Part shown: in pieces, positions 25,158-39,400 of the stretch | How positions within the stretch are numbered: the first letter of the stretch is position 1 | Layout of the letters: every line of letters begins with the position of its first letter | Made by a program: the position numbers and the translations under genes | NCBI GenBank assembly: GCA_021813325.1 | Contig: JAKALA010000004.1 | Coordinates: 62,001 to 126,000, forward strand | Origin: a bacterium | Lineage (GTDB): Bacteria > Verrucomicrobiota > Verrucomicrobiia > Limisphaerales > UBA11358 | DNA length: 64,000 bases | Direction: 5' to 3' | Notes under the pieces: model-generated | Database searches by the model: none | Seen by the model: the letters and a program-made list of their open reading frames with translations, nothing else | Told to the model about the DNA's origin: nothing

Positions 25158-26632
25158 ACACGACTTCATTCATCCAACTGGCCAACGCCACGAGTTTGCC
25201 CTGGCCGGAAGTGCCGGTTTTGCCGGTGGCGGAACTGGTTCATGAAACGGCGCTGGAACTGGAGCGCGGCGCGCGGTTGTGCGCGTGGCTGGGCGTGCCG
25301 GAAAATTACGGCGTCAGCCTGTTGGCCGGGCTGGCTTTTGATGCGGACAACACGCTGGCCGTGGCGCGCAGCCGGCCGTTCACCGGCGGTTATCCCTCGC
25401 TTACCATGGCGCAGCCGCAGGCGCACATGTTCGAGCGCGAAGTTTGGGAGCAGCACGGCGTGACGCCGGAAGGGCATCCCTGGTTGAAACCGGTGCGCCG
25501 CCAGGAAAAGGATCATCCGGCAAATGGAAAATTTTTTGAAGTCGCCGGCGGCGAAATTCATGAAGTGGGCGTCGGGCCGGTTCATGCCGGAGTCATTGAG
25601 CCGGGACATTTCCGGTTTCAATGCAACGGCGAAGAGGTGTTGCACCTGGAAATCGCGCTGGGGTATCAGCATCGCGGGGTGGAGGAAGCTTTGGCCGGCG
25701 GGCCTCATCGCGCGACGCTGGCGCAAATGGAAACCGTGGCCGGCGACACAACCATCGGCCACGCGACCGCCTATGCGCTGACGCTGGAAGCGCTCGCGGG
25801 CACGGAAGCGCCGTTGCGCGCCCAATGGCTGCGGGCCATCGCGTTGGAACTGGAGCGGCTGGCAAACCACACCGGTGACATCGGCGCGCTGGCGGGCGAC
25901 GTGGCGTTTCTGCCGACCGCGGCGGCGTGCGGGAAAATTCGCGGCGATTTTCTGAATCTGACGGCGCTGATTTGCGGCAATCGTTTTGGGCGCGGATTGG
26001 TGCGTCCCGGCGGCTGCAGATGGGATTTGGAACCGTCGCGCGCCGGGCAATTGCTGGAAAAATCGCGCGGGGTGCTGGCCGATGTGAATCAGGCGATTGA
26101 CTGGCTGTGGGATGCGAATTCCGTGCGCTCGCGGTTCGAGACGGTCGGCGCGGTGACCAGCCGGCAGGCGGCTGACCTCGGGCTGGTCGGCGTGGCCGCG
26201 CGCGCGGCGGGTTTGGTGCGCGACGTGCGGTTCGACCATCCGGCGGGCTGGCATCGTTTTGCGCAAACGCCGGTTTCCACTTGGCCGGATGGCGATGTGT
26301 TTGCGCGGGCGCGGGTGCGTTGTCTGGAAATTCAGCGATCCGGGAAATTTTTGGAGGAACAACTCACGCAGCCGCCGGAGGATGAATTTTTTGGGCAACC
26401 GGGAACATTGCCCGGCGATACGCTGGCGGTGGCGCTGGTCGAAGGCTGGCGCGGCGAAATTTGTCACGTGGCGCTAACCGGTGCTGACGGAAAATTCCGG
26501 CGCTATAAAATCGTGGATCCGTCGTTCCACAACTGGCCGGGTTTGGCCCTGGCGTTGCGGCGGCAGGCGATCTCGGATTTTCCGATCTGCAACAAGAGTT
26601 TCAACTTATCGTATTGCGGCTTCGATCTCTGA
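25154..26632 (+). CDS. Large subunit, HyfG/NuoCD-like, lacking N-terminal Ni-ligand cysteines
   Basis: The product is 492 residues from ATG 25154 (ATGA overlap). The N-terminal part (about 1-130) resembles the NuoC-like 30-kDa domain, and the rest the 49-kDa/large subunit (IEPGHFRFQCNGEEVLHLEIALGYQHRGVEE). In group 4 NiFe hydrogenases the next region carries a CxxC that binds nickel. Here the aligned segment reads METVAGDTTIGHATAYAL, with no cysteine. The C-terminal DPCxxC motif is also absent; the protein ends DFPICNKSFNLSYCGFDL. A functional NiFe site is therefore unlikely. The subunit probably reacts with another acceptor or donor, as proposed for Ehr-type complexes. The true substrate is unknown. 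Confidence 0.85.
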   Translation: MNTTSFIQLANATSLPWPEVPVLPVAELVHETALELERGARLCAWLGVPENYGVSLLAGLAFDADNTLAVARSRPFTGGYPSLTMAQPQAHMFEREVWEQHGVTPEGHPWLKPVRRQEKDHPANGKFFEVAGGEIHEVGVGPVHAGVIEPGHFRFQCNGEEVLHLEIALGYQHRGVEEALAGGPHRATLAQMETVAGDTTIGHATAYALTLEALAGTEAPLRAQWLRAIALELERLANHTGDIGALAGDVAFLPTAAACGKIRGDFLNLTALICGNRFGRGLVRPGGCRWDLEPSRAGQLLEKSRGVLADVNQAIDWLWDANSVRSRFETVGAVTSRQAADLGLVGVAARAAGLVRDVRFDHPAGWHRFAQTPVSTWPDGDVFARARVRCLEIQRSGKFLEEQLTQPPEDEFFGQPGTLPGDTLAVALVEGWRGEICHVALTGADGKFRRYKIVDPSFHNWPGLALALRRQAISDFPICNKSFNLSYCGFDL

Positions 26633-26635
26633 CCT

Positions 26636-27415
26636 ATGTTTGTTTTCGACACACTTTTGCATCGGGCGCGGCGCGGTTGTGAAACCATGGCGTATCCGCG
26701 CGGCACGGCGCCGGCGCTGCCGGAGCGGCATGGCGGGGCCTTGCGCGTGGACGGCACGAAATGCGCCGACGATTGCGCGGCGTGCGTGCCGGTTTGTCCA
26801 ACTCAGGCGATTACACGCGCCGACGGCAAACCGGTGGCGCTGGATTTGGGGAAATGCCTTTTTTGCGCGGCGTGTGTTGAGGCTTGTCCGACCGAAGCTA
26901 TTGCGCAAACCAAAGACCATCGCCTGGCGGTGCGGCGGCGGGAAGATTTGTTTCTCGGCGCGCCGGGCATGGAAGAAGTGCGGCTGGCGGCGGCGTTGGA
27001 TGAACGGCTGAAAAAACTATTCGGACGGTCGCTGCGGTTGCGGCAGGTGAGCGCCGGCGGTTGCAACGCGTGCGAGGCGGACACGAACGTCCTAGGCACG
27101 ATTGGCTGGGATTTGGGGCGTTTTGGCATCCAGTTTGTGGCGTCGCCGCGGCACGCGGACGGGCTGCTGATCACCGGCCCGGTGAGCCGCAACATGGAAC
27201 TGGCGTTGAAAAAGACCTACGATGCGGTGGCGGCGCCCAAAATCGTGATTGCGGTGGGCGCGTGTGCCATAGCCGGGGGACCGTTTATCGGGCATTCGCA
27301 GACGGCGGAGGGGGCGGGATCGGTGGTGCCGGTGGATTTGTTTGTGCCCGGTTGTCCGCCACATCCGTTGACCATTTTAGACGGCTTGCTGCGTTTGTTG
27401 GGGCGGTTGGATTAG
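26636..27415 (+). CDS. Ferredoxin-small subunit fusion (HyfH + HyfI/NuoB-like)
   Basis: The 259-residue protein joins two electron-transfer domains that are usually separate. Residues about 40-90 are a two-[4Fe-4S] ferredoxin domain with CADDCAACVPVCP and CLFCAACVEACP. Residues about 120-259 are the NuoB/HyfI-like small subunit with proximal-cluster ligands in GGCNACEADTN, VGACAIAGGPF and VPGCPPHP. It therefore brings electrons to the catalytic large subunit encoded immediately upstream (3-base gap). No NAD- or formate-oxidising subunit is in the window, so ferredoxin or another carrier is the likely partner (inference). It ends the operon. Confidence 0.88.
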   Translation: MFVFDTLLHRARRGCETMAYPRGTAPALPERHGGALRVDGTKCADDCAACVPVCPTQAITRADGKPVALDLGKCLFCAACVEACPTEAIAQTKDHRLAVRRREDLFLGAPGMEEVRLAAALDERLKKLFGRSLRLRQVSAGGCNACEADTNVLGTIGWDLGRFGIQFVASPRHADGLLITGPVSRNMELALKKTYDAVAAPKIVIAVGACAIAGGPFIGHSQTAEGAGSVVPVDLFVPGCPPHPLTILDGLLRLLGRLD

Positions 27416-27483
27416 GCGCGATTTTTATCGGTTTTCAGCAGGTTTTTGAATGCGGGCGCAGATCAATTAACTTAAAAAAGTTG

Positions 27484-27512
27484 TTGACAGTAAAAAGGTG
27501 GATGCCTAAGTT
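27484..27512 (+). promoter_or_regulatory. Predicted sigma-70-type promoter for tRNA-Thr/tuf
   Basis: A perfect -35 box TTGACA (27484-27489) is followed after 17 bases by a weak -10 box TAAGTT (27507-27512). AT-rich sequence just upstream (AATTAACTTAAAAAAG) could be an UP element. The position suits transcription of tRNA-Thr and tuf, about 120 bases downstream. Confidence 0.5.
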
Positions 27513-27629
27513 GCTGCCCTGTTCGAGCCGTAAAAACAATTACCGAAATTCCCTTGAATTTTGAGCTGGTCGAGGGAGTCGGTTTTTTTGTCGTTTTACG
27601 AATCGGGTTTGAACGCAGTTTTATTGGAT

Positions 27630-27705
27630 GCCCATGTAGCTCAGTTGGTAGAGCACATCCTTGGTAAGGATGAGGTCATCAGTTCAATCCTGATCATGGG
27701 CTCCA
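27630..27705 (+). tRNA. tRNA-Thr (anticodon GGT)
   Basis: The acceptor stem GCCCATG/CATGGGC, D-arm GCTCAGTTGGTAGAGC, anticodon stem CATCC/GGATG with loop TTGGTAA, and T-loop TTCAATC are all present. The CCA end is encoded. It is the first gene of the tuf-rpoC cluster. Confidence 0.96.
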
Positions 27706-27752
27706 GTTAAAACTAAAAACGCAGCAAACGAGACAAGCAACACAACAATCAC

Positions 27753-28940
<1,188 letters not shown>

Positions 28941-28954
28941 GGCGAATTTGGAAC

Positions 28955-28991
28955 GGGAGCGCGGCGGTTTGAACCTCCGTGCTCCCTTTTT
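28955..28991 (+). terminator. Intrinsic terminator after tuf
   Basis: A stem of about 12 pairs begins GGGAGCGCGG and closes with CTCCGTGCTCCC, followed by TTTTT at 28987-28991. It separates tuf from the tRNA-Trp/secE part of the cluster, so downstream genes need partial readthrough or a promoter within the next 30 bases. Confidence 0.85.
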
Positions 28992-29022
28992 GTCCGTAGA
29001 TGACGGCATGGTTTTGACGGTT

Positions 29023-29098
29023 ACGGCAGTAGCTCAATTGGTAGAGTAGTGGTCTCCAAAACCATTGGTTGCAGGTTCAAGTCCTGCCTGCCGTGCCA
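29023..29098 (+). tRNA. tRNA-Trp (anticodon CCA)
   Basis: The acceptor stem ACGGCAG/CTGCCGT, anticodon loop CTCCAAA, T-stem GCAGG/CCTGC and an encoded CCA end are visible. A tRNA-Trp just before secE is a common bacterial arrangement. Confidence 0.96.
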
Positions 29099-29110
29099 GT
29101 CTGCTAAAAT

Positions 29111-29200
29111 GGAGAGGTGGCAGAGTGGTCTATCGCGGCGGTCTTGAAAACCGCTTTGGTGTAACAGCCAACGGGGGTTCGAATCCCTCCCTCTCCGCCA
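29111..29200 (+). tRNA. tRNA-Ser (anticodon TGA)
   Basis: The acceptor stem GGAGAGG/CCTCTCC, anticodon loop CTTGAAA, a long variable arm as expected for a class II serine tRNA, T-loop TTCGAAT and encoded CCA are present. Its 3' end lies only 8 bases before the secE start codon. Confidence 0.95.
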
Positions 29201-29208
29201 AAAAATTT

Positions 29209-29460
29209 GTGAAAGACTGGATACATATCGCAATTTGGTCGGCAATCATTTTGGTTGTCTTTGGTTACCTCTGGTGGCAGGGGCAGATTCAACGTTTGAC
29301 CGTCTATGTGCAGGAGACGCGCGAGGAGCTTAAGAAATGCTCGTGGCCCAGTTGGGAGGAACTGAAAGGTTCGACCGCCTTGATTGGCATTATGATTTTG
29401 TTGCTGGGCGCCTTTGTTGTGTTAGTTGATCGTGTTCTGTTCACCATCTTTATCCGTTAA
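29209..29460 (+). CDS. secE: Preprotein translocase subunit SecE
   Basis: The product is 83 residues from GTG 29209. SecE is the small clamp subunit of the SecYEG channel. A first membrane helix is at about 5-22 (IAIWSAIILVVFGYLWW). The conserved amphipathic motif VQETREELKKCSWPSWEE follows at about 32-49, then the essential C-terminal helix (IGIMILLLGAFVVLVDRVLF). The frame stays open upstream through the tRNA genes, but the tRNA-Ser boundary makes GTG 29209 the first possible start. With only 8 bases of leader after the tRNA there is no room for a normal ribosome-binding site. It is cotranscribed with nusG, whose start follows after 4 bases. Confidence 0.9.
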   Translation: MKDWIHIAIWSAIILVVFGYLWWQGQIQRLTVYVQETREELKKCSWPSWEELKGSTALIGIMILLLGAFVVLVDRVLFTIFIR

Positions 29461-29464
29461 TTTC

Positions 29465-30010
29465 ATGCGCAGCCAATGGTTCATCATCCAGACGCTTTCC
29501 GGCCAGGAGCACAAGGTCAAGGACAGCATCGAAAAGCGTGTCAAGACCGACGAAATGCAGGACTATATCAATGAAGTCCTCGTTCCAATGGAAAAGGTCG
29601 TGGAGGTGCGCAACCAGAAAAAGACGGTCACCAATCGCAAGCTCTGGCCGGGCTATGTGTTTGTGGACATGGTGTTGGTGGATGATGAAAAGCGACTCAT
29701 CGAAAAACCTTGGTATTTCATTCGTGAAACGCAGGGTGTGATTGGCTTTCTGAGTGATCCACCGCAGCCGACCCCCACTGAGGAAGTGGAAGCGATAAAG
29801 GCGCAAATTTCGGCTTCGGAAGAAACGGAAAAACCGAAGGTTAATTTCTCCGTCGGTGAAACCATCAAGATCAACAACGGTCCCTTCCTGAACTTCAGCG
29901 GCGTCATTGAGGAAATCGACCCGGAACGCGGCAAGCTGAAGGTCACGGTGAACATTTTTGGGCGTAATACGCCGGTTGAACTTGAGTATTGGCAGGTGGA
30001 AAAAACCTGA
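29465..30010 (+). CDS. nusG: Transcription termination/antitermination factor NusG
   Basis: The product is 181 residues from ATG 29465. The NGN domain (WFIIQTLSGQEHKVKDSIEK) binds RNA polymerase. WPGYVFVDMVL and VIGFLSDPP are typical of the core. The C-terminal KOW domain is about 128-181 (VGETIKINNGPFLNFSGVIEEI). NusG speeds elongation and links the polymerase to Rho or ribosomal protein S10. An acidic linker (PTPTEEVEAIKAQISASEETEK) between the domains is somewhat long. No Shine-Dalgarno sequence is seen. It lies in the usual secE-nusG-rplK order. Confidence 0.95.
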   Translation: MRSQWFIIQTLSGQEHKVKDSIEKRVKTDEMQDYINEVLVPMEKVVEVRNQKKTVTNRKLWPGYVFVDMVLVDDEKRLIEKPWYFIRETQGVIGFLSDPPQPTPTEEVEAIKAQISASEETEKPKVNFSVGETIKINNGPFLNFSGVIEEIDPERGKLKVTVNIFGRNTPVELEYWQVEKT

Positions 30011-30072
30011 TACAATTTTCAGCCCGTCACGCATGATGGGCTAAAGCGGCTAGTTTTTAATAAAAAATTTTT

Positions 30073-30498
30073 ATGGCAAAGAAAGTTACAGGACAAATCA
30101 AGCTCCAGATTCCGGCCGGTCAGGCCAATCCCGCCCCGCCGGTCGGTCCCGCGCTCGGTCAGCATGGCGTGAACATCATGGGCTTTTGCAAAGAATTTAA
30201 CGCCAGAACCAAAAACGACGCCGGTCTGGTGATTCCCGTGGTGATCACGGTATATCAAGACAAGTCGTTCACTTTTATCACCAAGTCGCCACCCGCGTCC
30301 GTTTTGCTCAAGAAAGCCGCCGGCATTACCGCAGGCAGCAAACAGCCCAACAAGGACAAGGTTGGCAAAGTCACGCGCAAACAAATTTTGGACATCATTA
30401 AAATGAAGTCCAATGACATCCATGCCAACTCGGAAGAGGCGGCGGTTCGCCTGATTTCAGGCACGGCCCGCAGCATGGGGATCGAAGTTGTCGGTTAA
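30073..30498 (+). CDS. rplK: Ribosomal protein L11
   Basis: The product (141 residues) shows the L11 hallmarks: [20 protein letters not shown] at the N-terminus, [16 protein letters not shown], and the rRNA-binding C-terminal domain with [11 protein letters not shown]11 forms the GTPase-associated stalk base with 23S rRNA. Its leader (30021-30042) can fold into a weak hairpin with AGCCC/GGGCT arms; in E. coli L1 represses the L11 operon by binding the leader, but a match to that site is not clear here. There is no Shine-Dalgarno sequence; the leader is AT-rich (AATAAAAAATTTTT). Confidence 0.97.
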   Translation: MAKKVTGQIKLQIPAGQANPAPPVGPALGQHGVNIMGFCKEFNARTKNDAGLVIPVVITVYQDKSFTFITKSPPASVLLKKAAGITAGSKQPNKDKVGKVTRKQILDIIKMKSNDIHANSEEAAVRLISGTARSMGIEVVG

Positions 30499-30551
30499 TT
30501 AACAATCCAACGCGGGAGAATCTCGGATTCGCTTGCACCGCACCATCATCA

Positions 30552-31244
30552 ATGCCCAGCAAACGATATAAAAAGGCGCTTGAAGTGGTTGACCTGAACA
30601 AGGCATATCCGCTCAAAGAGGCCGTTGGCGTGCTCGCCAAGTTCCCCAAAGCCAAATTTAACGAAACCATCGACCTGGCATTCCGGCTCGGGGTTGACCC
30701 CAAACAGTCCGACCAAATGGTTCGCGGCACGGTTCCGCTCCCGCACGGCAGTGGAAAAGTGGTGCGCGTCTTGGTTTTTGCCAAAGGCGCTCCTGCCGAT
30801 GCTGCAAAAAGTGCAGGGGCAGAATATGTTGGCTTTGAAGACATGATTGCCAAATGTAATTCAGGTTGGGCTGACTTTGATGTCGCGGTTGCCACACCTG
30901 AAGCGATGGTGGAAGTGCGCAAACTGGGCAAAGTTCTCGGGCCGCGCGGTTTGATGCCTAATCCGAAAACCGGCACGGTCACCGAAGACACCGCCAAGGC
31001 GGTCAAAGAAGTGAAGGCGGGCCGGGTTGAATTCAAGGTGGACAAGGCGGCCAACGTTCATGTGATTGTGGGCAAGATTTCGTTCAAGCCCGAACAGATC
31101 GAAGAAAACGCCCGGGCGGTGATTGAAGCGGTGGCCAAGGCTCGTCCCAACAGTTTCAAGGGCAGCTATATGAATTCATGCACACTCTCGGCGACGATGA
31201 GTCCGCCTGTTCGTGTGGATGTTCGTGAATTTGCAACCCACTAA
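30552..31244 (+). CDS. rplA: Ribosomal protein L1
   Basis: This 230-residue protein forms the L1 stalk that helps release deacylated tRNA and, in many bacteria, represses its own operon. The N-terminus KRYKKALEVVDLNKAYPLKE and the highly conserved core KLGKVLGPRGLMPNPKTGTV, followed by VEFKVDKAANVHVIVGK, identify it. The start ATG 30552 gives the full-length family size. The leader lacks a Shine-Dalgarno match. Confidence 0.97.
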   Translation: MPSKRYKKALEVVDLNKAYPLKEAVGVLAKFPKAKFNETIDLAFRLGVDPKQSDQMVRGTVPLPHGSGKVVRVLVFAKGAPADAAKSAGAEYVGFEDMIAKCNSGWADFDVAVATPEAMVEVRKLGKVLGPRGLMPNPKTGTVTEDTAKAVKEVKAGRVEFKVDKAANVHVIVGKISFKPEQIEENARAVIEAVAKARPNSFKGSYMNSCTLSATMSPPVRVDVREFATH

Positions 31245-31258
31245 CCAGGATTTGAACC

Positions 31259-31771
31259 ATGCGTGCTGAAAAGAAATTATTGACGAGTGAATATGTCGGT
31301 CGGTTGAACGCTTCGCCGTTCTTCATCGTGATCGGCTATCAAGGTTTGAAAGTCGCGCACATGACTGAACTGCGCAAGCGTTTGATGCAGGCAGGCGCGG
31401 AAGTCCATGTGGTGAAAAACACGGTTTTTAACGTCGCGGCCAAGGAGGCGGGTATTGGCGATTTGAATGGTAGTTTGGCCGGCCAGATGGCGGTCATTAC
31501 CGGTCAAAAAGACATTTCTGCGGCGGCCAAGGCGCTTAAAAATTTTGCCGCCGAGTTTGAAAAGCTGAAAGTCAAGTTTGGTTACATGGGCAGTCAGCGT
31601 TTGGAAGAGAAGTCGATCATTGCTTTGGCGGATTTGCCGAGTCTCGACGTCCTGCGTGGGAAGATTTTTGGGCTGCTCAACGCGCCGGCGACCAAACTGG
31701 TGACCTTGATTAATACGCCCGCGACCCAGCTCGCGCAAGTCATTAAGGCCAAGGTGGAAAAGGGAGCCTGA
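31259..31771 (+). CDS. rplJ: Ribosomal protein L10
   Basis: L10 (170 residues) is the base on which the L7/L12 dimers assemble. Typical segments are GYQGLKVAHMTELRKRLMQA, VHVVKNTVFNVAAKEA and the C-terminal L7/L12-binding helix region (LVTLINTPATQLAQVIKAKV). An AGGA sequence lies 8 bases before ATG 31259, one of the few ribosome-binding matches in this cluster. A gap of about 130 bases separates it from rplL. Confidence 0.97.
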   Translation: MRAEKKLLTSEYVGRLNASPFFIVIGYQGLKVAHMTELRKRLMQAGAEVHVVKNTVFNVAAKEAGIGDLNGSLAGQMAVITGQKDISAAAKALKNFAAEFEKLKVKFGYMGSQRLEEKSIIALADLPSLDVLRGKIFGLLNAPATKLVTLINTPATQLAQVIKAKVEKGA

Positions 31772-31903
31772 TAAAATTTCGGCCTGGGTGAATCCAAGCC
31801 GGGAAACAAACAACCAACAACAACGTAAATCGTCGGTTCATAGGCTGTGAACTCAATATTGCCGGGCCCGGCAGACGACGAGACGACAAAAAATACAAAT
31901 ACT

Positions 31904-32296
31904 ATGGCAGACATTGCTAACTTAGTGGAAGAATTGAGCAAGCTGACGGTGATCGAAGCCGCTGACTTGGTCAAGAAACTGGAAGAAAAGTGGGGCGTTT
32001 CCGCCGCTGCTCCGGTGGCGGTTGCCGCCGTGGGTGCTGCGTCCGCCGCCGGTGGCGCTGCTCCGGCGGCTGAAGCTCAGACCGCGTTTGACGTGGTGCT
32101 GGCCTCGGTTCCCGCTGACAAAAAGATCGCCGCCATTAAGGCCGTGCGTGAAGTGAAGGCCGGAATGGGCCTTGCGGAAGCCAAGGCTTTGGTGGAAGGT
32201 GCTCCCAAGACTGTGCTTGAAGGTGCGAACAAAGCTGACGCTGAAGCCGCCAAGAAGAAGCTTGAAGAAGCGGGCGCGAAAATCGAACTCAAGTAA
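31904..32296 (+). CDS. rplL: Ribosomal protein L7/L12
   Basis: The product is 130 residues from ATG 31904, with the N-terminal dimerisation helices ([20 protein letters not shown]), an alanine/glycine-rich hinge (about 38-60) and the factor-binding C-terminal domain ([32 protein letters not shown]). Multiple copies on L10 recruit EF-Tu, EF-G and other translational GTPases. An upstream in-frame extension to 31847 is open but lacks family similarity, so the internal ATG is preferred. A terminator hairpin follows 14 bases after the stop. Confidence 0.97.
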   Translation: MADIANLVEELSKLTVIEAADLVKKLEEKWGVSAAAPVAVAAVGAASAAGGAAPAAEAQTAFDVVLASVPADKKIAAIKAVREVKAGMGLAEAKALVEGAPKTVLEGANKADAEAAKKKLEEAGAKIELK

Positions 32297-32310
32297 TTTG
32301 GTCCTTTTAT

Positions 32311-32340
32311 GGGCGACGGTTTCGTGCCGTCGCCCTTTTT
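32311..32340 (+). terminator. Terminator/attenuator between rplL and rpoB
   Basis: The arms GGGCGACGG and CCGTCGCCC form a 9-bp stem around TTTCGTG and are followed by TTTTT. In E. coli a partial terminator at this place lowers rpoBC expression relative to the ribosomal proteins; this hairpin is well placed to do the same. Confidence 0.85.
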
Positions 32341-32498
32341 GACCCCGCGAAAGGCGGGACAATTTGATAATTTTATTTCGGTAGAACAGTCGGTTGCTAG
32401 TTTGGCAAGCTGGCCGTTGAACACGGCGGGCTTGCCTTGTGTCGTTAAGTGTAAATTCCGGCGTAACGCGTCGTTGCGCCAAACAAAGAAAGCCAAAA

Positions 32499-36407
<3,909 letters not shown>

Positions 36408-36429
36408 AACTTTGCTGAATTTAAATTGT

Positions 36430-39400
36430 ATGACCAGTTCCAAAGAAAACGCCCGTGAGTTGCTTGGCCTCGAAAAAGTCAACCAGGTTGACTATGTCGG
36501 CATCACGCTGGCATCGCCTGACGCCATCCGCTCCTGGAGCAAGGGCGAAGTCAAGAATCCTGAAACGATCAACTACCGCACGTTCAAGCCGGAAAAGGGC
36601 GGCCTTTTCTGCGAACGCATTTTCGGCCCCGTGAAGGACTGGGAATGTTCCTGCGGCAAATACAAGCGCATCAAACATCGCGGCATCGTCTGCGATCGTT
36701 GCGGCGTGGAAGTCACTTTGTCCCGCGTCCGCCGCGAACGCATGGGCCACATTGAGCTGGCCGTGCCCACGTGCCACATCTGGTTCTTCAAATGCATGCC
36801 AAGCCGCATCGGCTTGGCGCTGGACATGACGGCGCGGCATTTGGAACGCGTGATTTATTACGAGGATTACCTCGTCATCGATCCGGGCACCACGCCGCTC
36901 AAGCCGCACCAGTTGCTGACCGAGGTGGAATTCCGTGAAGCCAAGGAAACTTATGGCGCGGAAGCATTCACCGCCAAGATGGGCGCCGAAGCCGTCCGCG
37001 AGGCGCTGGAACGTGTGGATCTGCTCAAGCAGGCCGACGAACTGGCCATCGCCATGACGGAAACCAAGAGCAAGCAGATCCGCAAAAAGCTCGCAAAACG
37101 CATCAAGCTGCTCCAGGGTCTCGCGTCGTCCAAGAGTCGTCCGGAATGGATGATTCTCACGGTGCTGCCGGTGATTCCGCCGGATTTGCGTCCGCTCGTT
37201 CCGCTCGAAGGCGGTCGCTTTGCGACGTCCGACTTGAACGACCTTTATCGCCGCGTCATCAACCGCAACAACCGTCTCCGCACGTTGCTGCAGCTCAAGA
37301 CGCCCGAAGTCATCATCCGCAATGAAAAGCGCATGTTGCAGGAAGCCGTGGACGCGTTATTCGACAACGGCCGTCACGGTCGTCCGGTGACCGGCGCAGG
37401 CAATCGCTCGCTCAAGTCGCTTTCCGACATGCTCAAGGGCAAGGGCGGTCGTTTCCGCCAAAACCTGCTCGGCAAACGCGTGGATTATTCAGGACGTTCC
37501 GTGATCGTCATCGGTCCCGAACTGAAATTGAACCAGTGCGGATTGCCGAAAAAGATGGCGCTCGTGTTGTTCGAGCCGTTCATCATCCGTCGCTTGAAAG
37601 AACTCGGCTACGTTCACACCGTTCGCAGCGCGAAGAAAATGATCGAGCGCCAGACGAGGGAAGTGTGGGACGTGCTCGAAGAAGTGACGAAAGGTCATCC
37701 GGTTCTCCTGAACCGCGCGCCCACGCTGCACCGTTTGTCCGTGCAGGCGTTTGAGCCGCAGCTCATCGAAGGCGAAGCGATTCGCATTCATCCGCTGGTC
37801 TGCACCGCTTACAACGCCGATTTCGACGGTGACCAGATGGCCGTTCACGTGCCGCTGTCCGTCGAGGCGCAGATGGAAGCGCGTCTGCTGATGATGGCGA
37901 CCAACAATATTTTCTCGCCGTCGTCCGGCAAGCCGATCATCACACCGACGCAGGACATTACGCTGGGTTCGTATTACGTCACCGCCGAACCGCGCAAGCC
38001 GATGCCGGCGAACGTCACCGAACTCCCGTTGTTCGCCACGAAGGAAGAAGTCATCTTCGCCTACAGCGATCAGGCGCTCAAGACGCATGATCGCATTCGC
38101 CTGGCGAATCCCGACTTTGGCCGGAAGACGGTGTTTGGCAATGCCGATCAGAAGGTGATTGCGACCACCGTTGGCCGCGTGTTGTTCAGCGAAATCTGGC
38201 CGGAAGAACTCGGTTTCCACAACAAACCGGTGAAGAAAGCCGACCTGGGTGATCTGATCTGGAAGTGTTACAAGAATGCCGGGCACGACAAGACGGTGAT
38301 CATGCTCGACAAGCTGAAGGAAATTGGTTTCCGCGAAGCGACCAAGTCCGGCGTGTCCATCGGTATCGACGATATGATCGTGCCGAAGGAACGCGACGAA
38401 CAGATCGAGAACGCGCAGAAGCAGATCAAGGAAGTCGAGAAACAATATCGCAAAGGTGTCATTACTTCCGGCGAACGTTACAACAAGATTGTCGATATTT
38501 GGACGCATTGCACCGACCAGATTTCCGGCGTGATGTTCAAGACGCTCGAACAAAACCAGGGCAAGAAGGAATACAACCCCGTTTATCTGATGGTGGACTC
38601 CGGCGCGCGTGGTAACAAACAACAGGTGCGTCAGCTCGCCGGTCTGCGCGGCCTCATGGCCAAGCCGAGCGGCGAAATCATCGAGAAGCCGATTTTGGCA
38701 AACTTCCGCGAAGGTTTGTCCGTGTTGGAATACTTCATCTCCACGCACGGCGCCCGCAAAGGTCTCGCCGATACCGCGCTTAAGACCGCTGACTCCGGTT
38801 ACATGACCCGCAAACTGGTGGACGTCTCCCAAGACGTCATCATTCAGGAGAACGATTGCGGAACAACCAACGGCATCTGGGTTTCCGCCGTGTTCGAAGG
38901 CGAAGACGAAGTCGTCAAGATTTCCGACCGCCTCGTGGGGCGTTATGCCTGCGATGACATCGTCAACCCGACCAGCCCGAAAGAATTCCTCGTTCGCGCG
39001 AACGAGGAAATTGACGAAGTCAAGGCCAAGGCCATTGACGGCGCTGGTATTGACCGTGTGCGCATTCGTTCCGTGCTTACCTGCGAAAGCAAACACGGCA
39101 TTTGCCAGCACTGCTACGGACGCAACCTCGCGACGGGCAACCTTGTCAAACTTGGCGAAGCGGTGGGCATCATTGCCGCCCAGTCCATTGGCGAACCCGG
39201 CACGCAGCTCACGATGCGCACGTTCCACACCGGTGGTGTGGCGGCGGGCGTGTTCAAACAGCCGCAAATCAAATCCAAACACGATGGTGTCATTAAATAC
39301 AGCGATCTTCGTTCGGTGGAATTGGAGGACGGAAATAACATCGTTCTGAACAAGAACGGTTCCATCCAGATTCTCGACGAAGAAGGTCGCGAACTGGAAG

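Noticed and set aside
25154-26632. Annotation as a functional NiFe hydrogenase or formate hydrogenlyase large subunit
   Set aside because: Both cysteine pairs that bind nickel are missing or altered, so hydrogenase activity is not supported.
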